Shown here: positions 5,836-6,211 of the stretch, piece after piece
Position numbering within the stretch: the stretch's first letter is position 1
How the letters are laid out: every line of letters starts with the position of its first letter
Assembly (NCBI GenBank): GCA_002482415.1
Contig: DLFY01000139.1
Location: 1 to 6,211, forward strand
Source of the DNA: Phycisphaerales bacterium UBA7708
GTDB taxonomy: Bacteria; Planctomycetota; Phycisphaerae; Sedimentisphaerales; Anaerohalosphaeraceae
Reading direction: 5' to 3'
DNA length: 6,211 bases
The notes under the pieces: generated by a model
Seen by the model: only the letters and a program-made list of their open reading frames with translations
What the model was told of the DNA's origin: nothing
The model's database searches: none
Position numbers and translations under genes: made by a program

Positions 5836-6211
5836 TTATCTTTTCTTGAGGGTCAGGCTGACGCCGGAGCGAACGATGGTCTCGAGGCCGGGATTGGTGG
5901 TGATGGCTTCGATATAGCGGGGGTCGGCGCTGCCGGGGGTGATATTGTGAGCAATAATCAGCCCGCCGGGACGCAGCAGCGGCAGGAGCTTGTTGAGATA
6001 ATCGAGGTAGCCTTCTTTGTCGGCGTCGAGAAAGACGATGTCAACGGAGTCTTTGAACTGGGTGAGTTTTTCGTGGGCATCCCCTTCGACGACGGTAATG
6101 ATATCGGCTAACCCGGCTTTTTTGAAATTGGCACGGGCGGCAGCGGCACGACCCGCGTCGATTTCATAGGTGGTCAGTTTACCGCCGGTCTTCTGGAGTG
6201 CCATACCCAGC
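5836..6211 (-). CDS. SAM-dependent O-methyltransferase, COMT-like (5' partial)
   Basis: The frame stays open to the window's last base (upstream codons read L-G before the Met at 6204), so the N-terminal part including the glycine-rich SAM motif I is missing and that Met is internal. Numbering from it, YEID (13-16) carries the acidic residue that binds the SAM ribose. VVEGDA (38-43) is the next SAM-binding strand, and VDIVFLDADKEGYLDYL (54-70) is the hallmark of metal-dependent class I O-methyltransferases of the Methyltransf_3 family. PGGLIIAHN (79-87) follows. Family members transfer a methyl group to hydroxyls of small catechol-like molecules in the cytoplasm; the substrate is unknown. In the canonical metal triad (Asp, Asp, Asn) this protein has Asp60, His86 and Asn87, so the second Asp is replaced by His (codon 5949-5947). 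It lies just upstream of the amino acid permease. Confidence 0.85.
   Translation of the reverse strand, partial: LGMALQKTGGKLTTYEIDAGRAAAARANFKKAGLADIITVVEGDAHEKLTQFKDSVDIVFLDADKEGYLDYLNKLLPLLRPGGLIIAHNITPGSADPRYIEAITTNPGLETIVRSGVSLTLKKR

Overview
The window looks like a piece of a Planctomycetota chromosome, most likely class Phycisphaerae (Sedimentisphaerales-like). This is inferred from three things. The first gene ends in a Cys-flanked, single-loop dockerin-like tail (CGD...GDVNKDC.VN..DLA..A.NWL.C) of the kind common on secreted proteins of that group. There is an anaerobic-type sulfatase maturase, which fits the sulfatase-rich, often anaerobic polysaccharide degraders of the phylum. The convergent intergenic region is packed with GC-rich palindromic repeats. 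No rRNA or other phylogenetic marker is present, so the placement is moderate confidence.

Layout: (1) 1-788, + strand: the 3' end of a secreted protein with two tandem PPC-like beta-sandwich repeats and a dockerin-like tail, cut by the window start. (2) 789-1341: a 553-bp intergenic region between convergent genes. It holds a consensus -10 hexamer, a strong intrinsic terminator (950-986), a diverged 24-nt direct repeat with a 10-bp hairpin, and an array of alternating short hairpins (1161-1310). (3) 1342-6211, - strand: four co-directional genes. In transcription order these are an O-methyltransferase (cut by the window end), an APC-family amino acid permease, an OPT-family oligopeptide transporter and a radical SAM/SPASM anaerobic sulfatase-maturating enzyme.

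On the minus strand the methyltransferase and permease are 31 nt apart and probably cotranscribed. The OPT transporter has a good sigma70-like promoter in the 86-bp gap before it (TGGACA, 17 nt, TATAAA). The OPT gene and the maturase are 9 nt apart, and the OPT stop codon overlaps the maturase Shine-Dalgarno, so those two form a tight, probably translationally coupled operon. Two transporters for amino acids and peptides suggest a nutrient-uptake neighbourhood. The maturase would activate sulfatases encoded elsewhere, since none lies in the window.

The coding genes are recognisable family members. The most unusual material is the intergenic hairpin array. Its two CCGG hairpins have the same length and trailing CTAT but differ at three stem positions that all keep base pairing. 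This points to selection or copying of a structured nucleic acid rather than chance.
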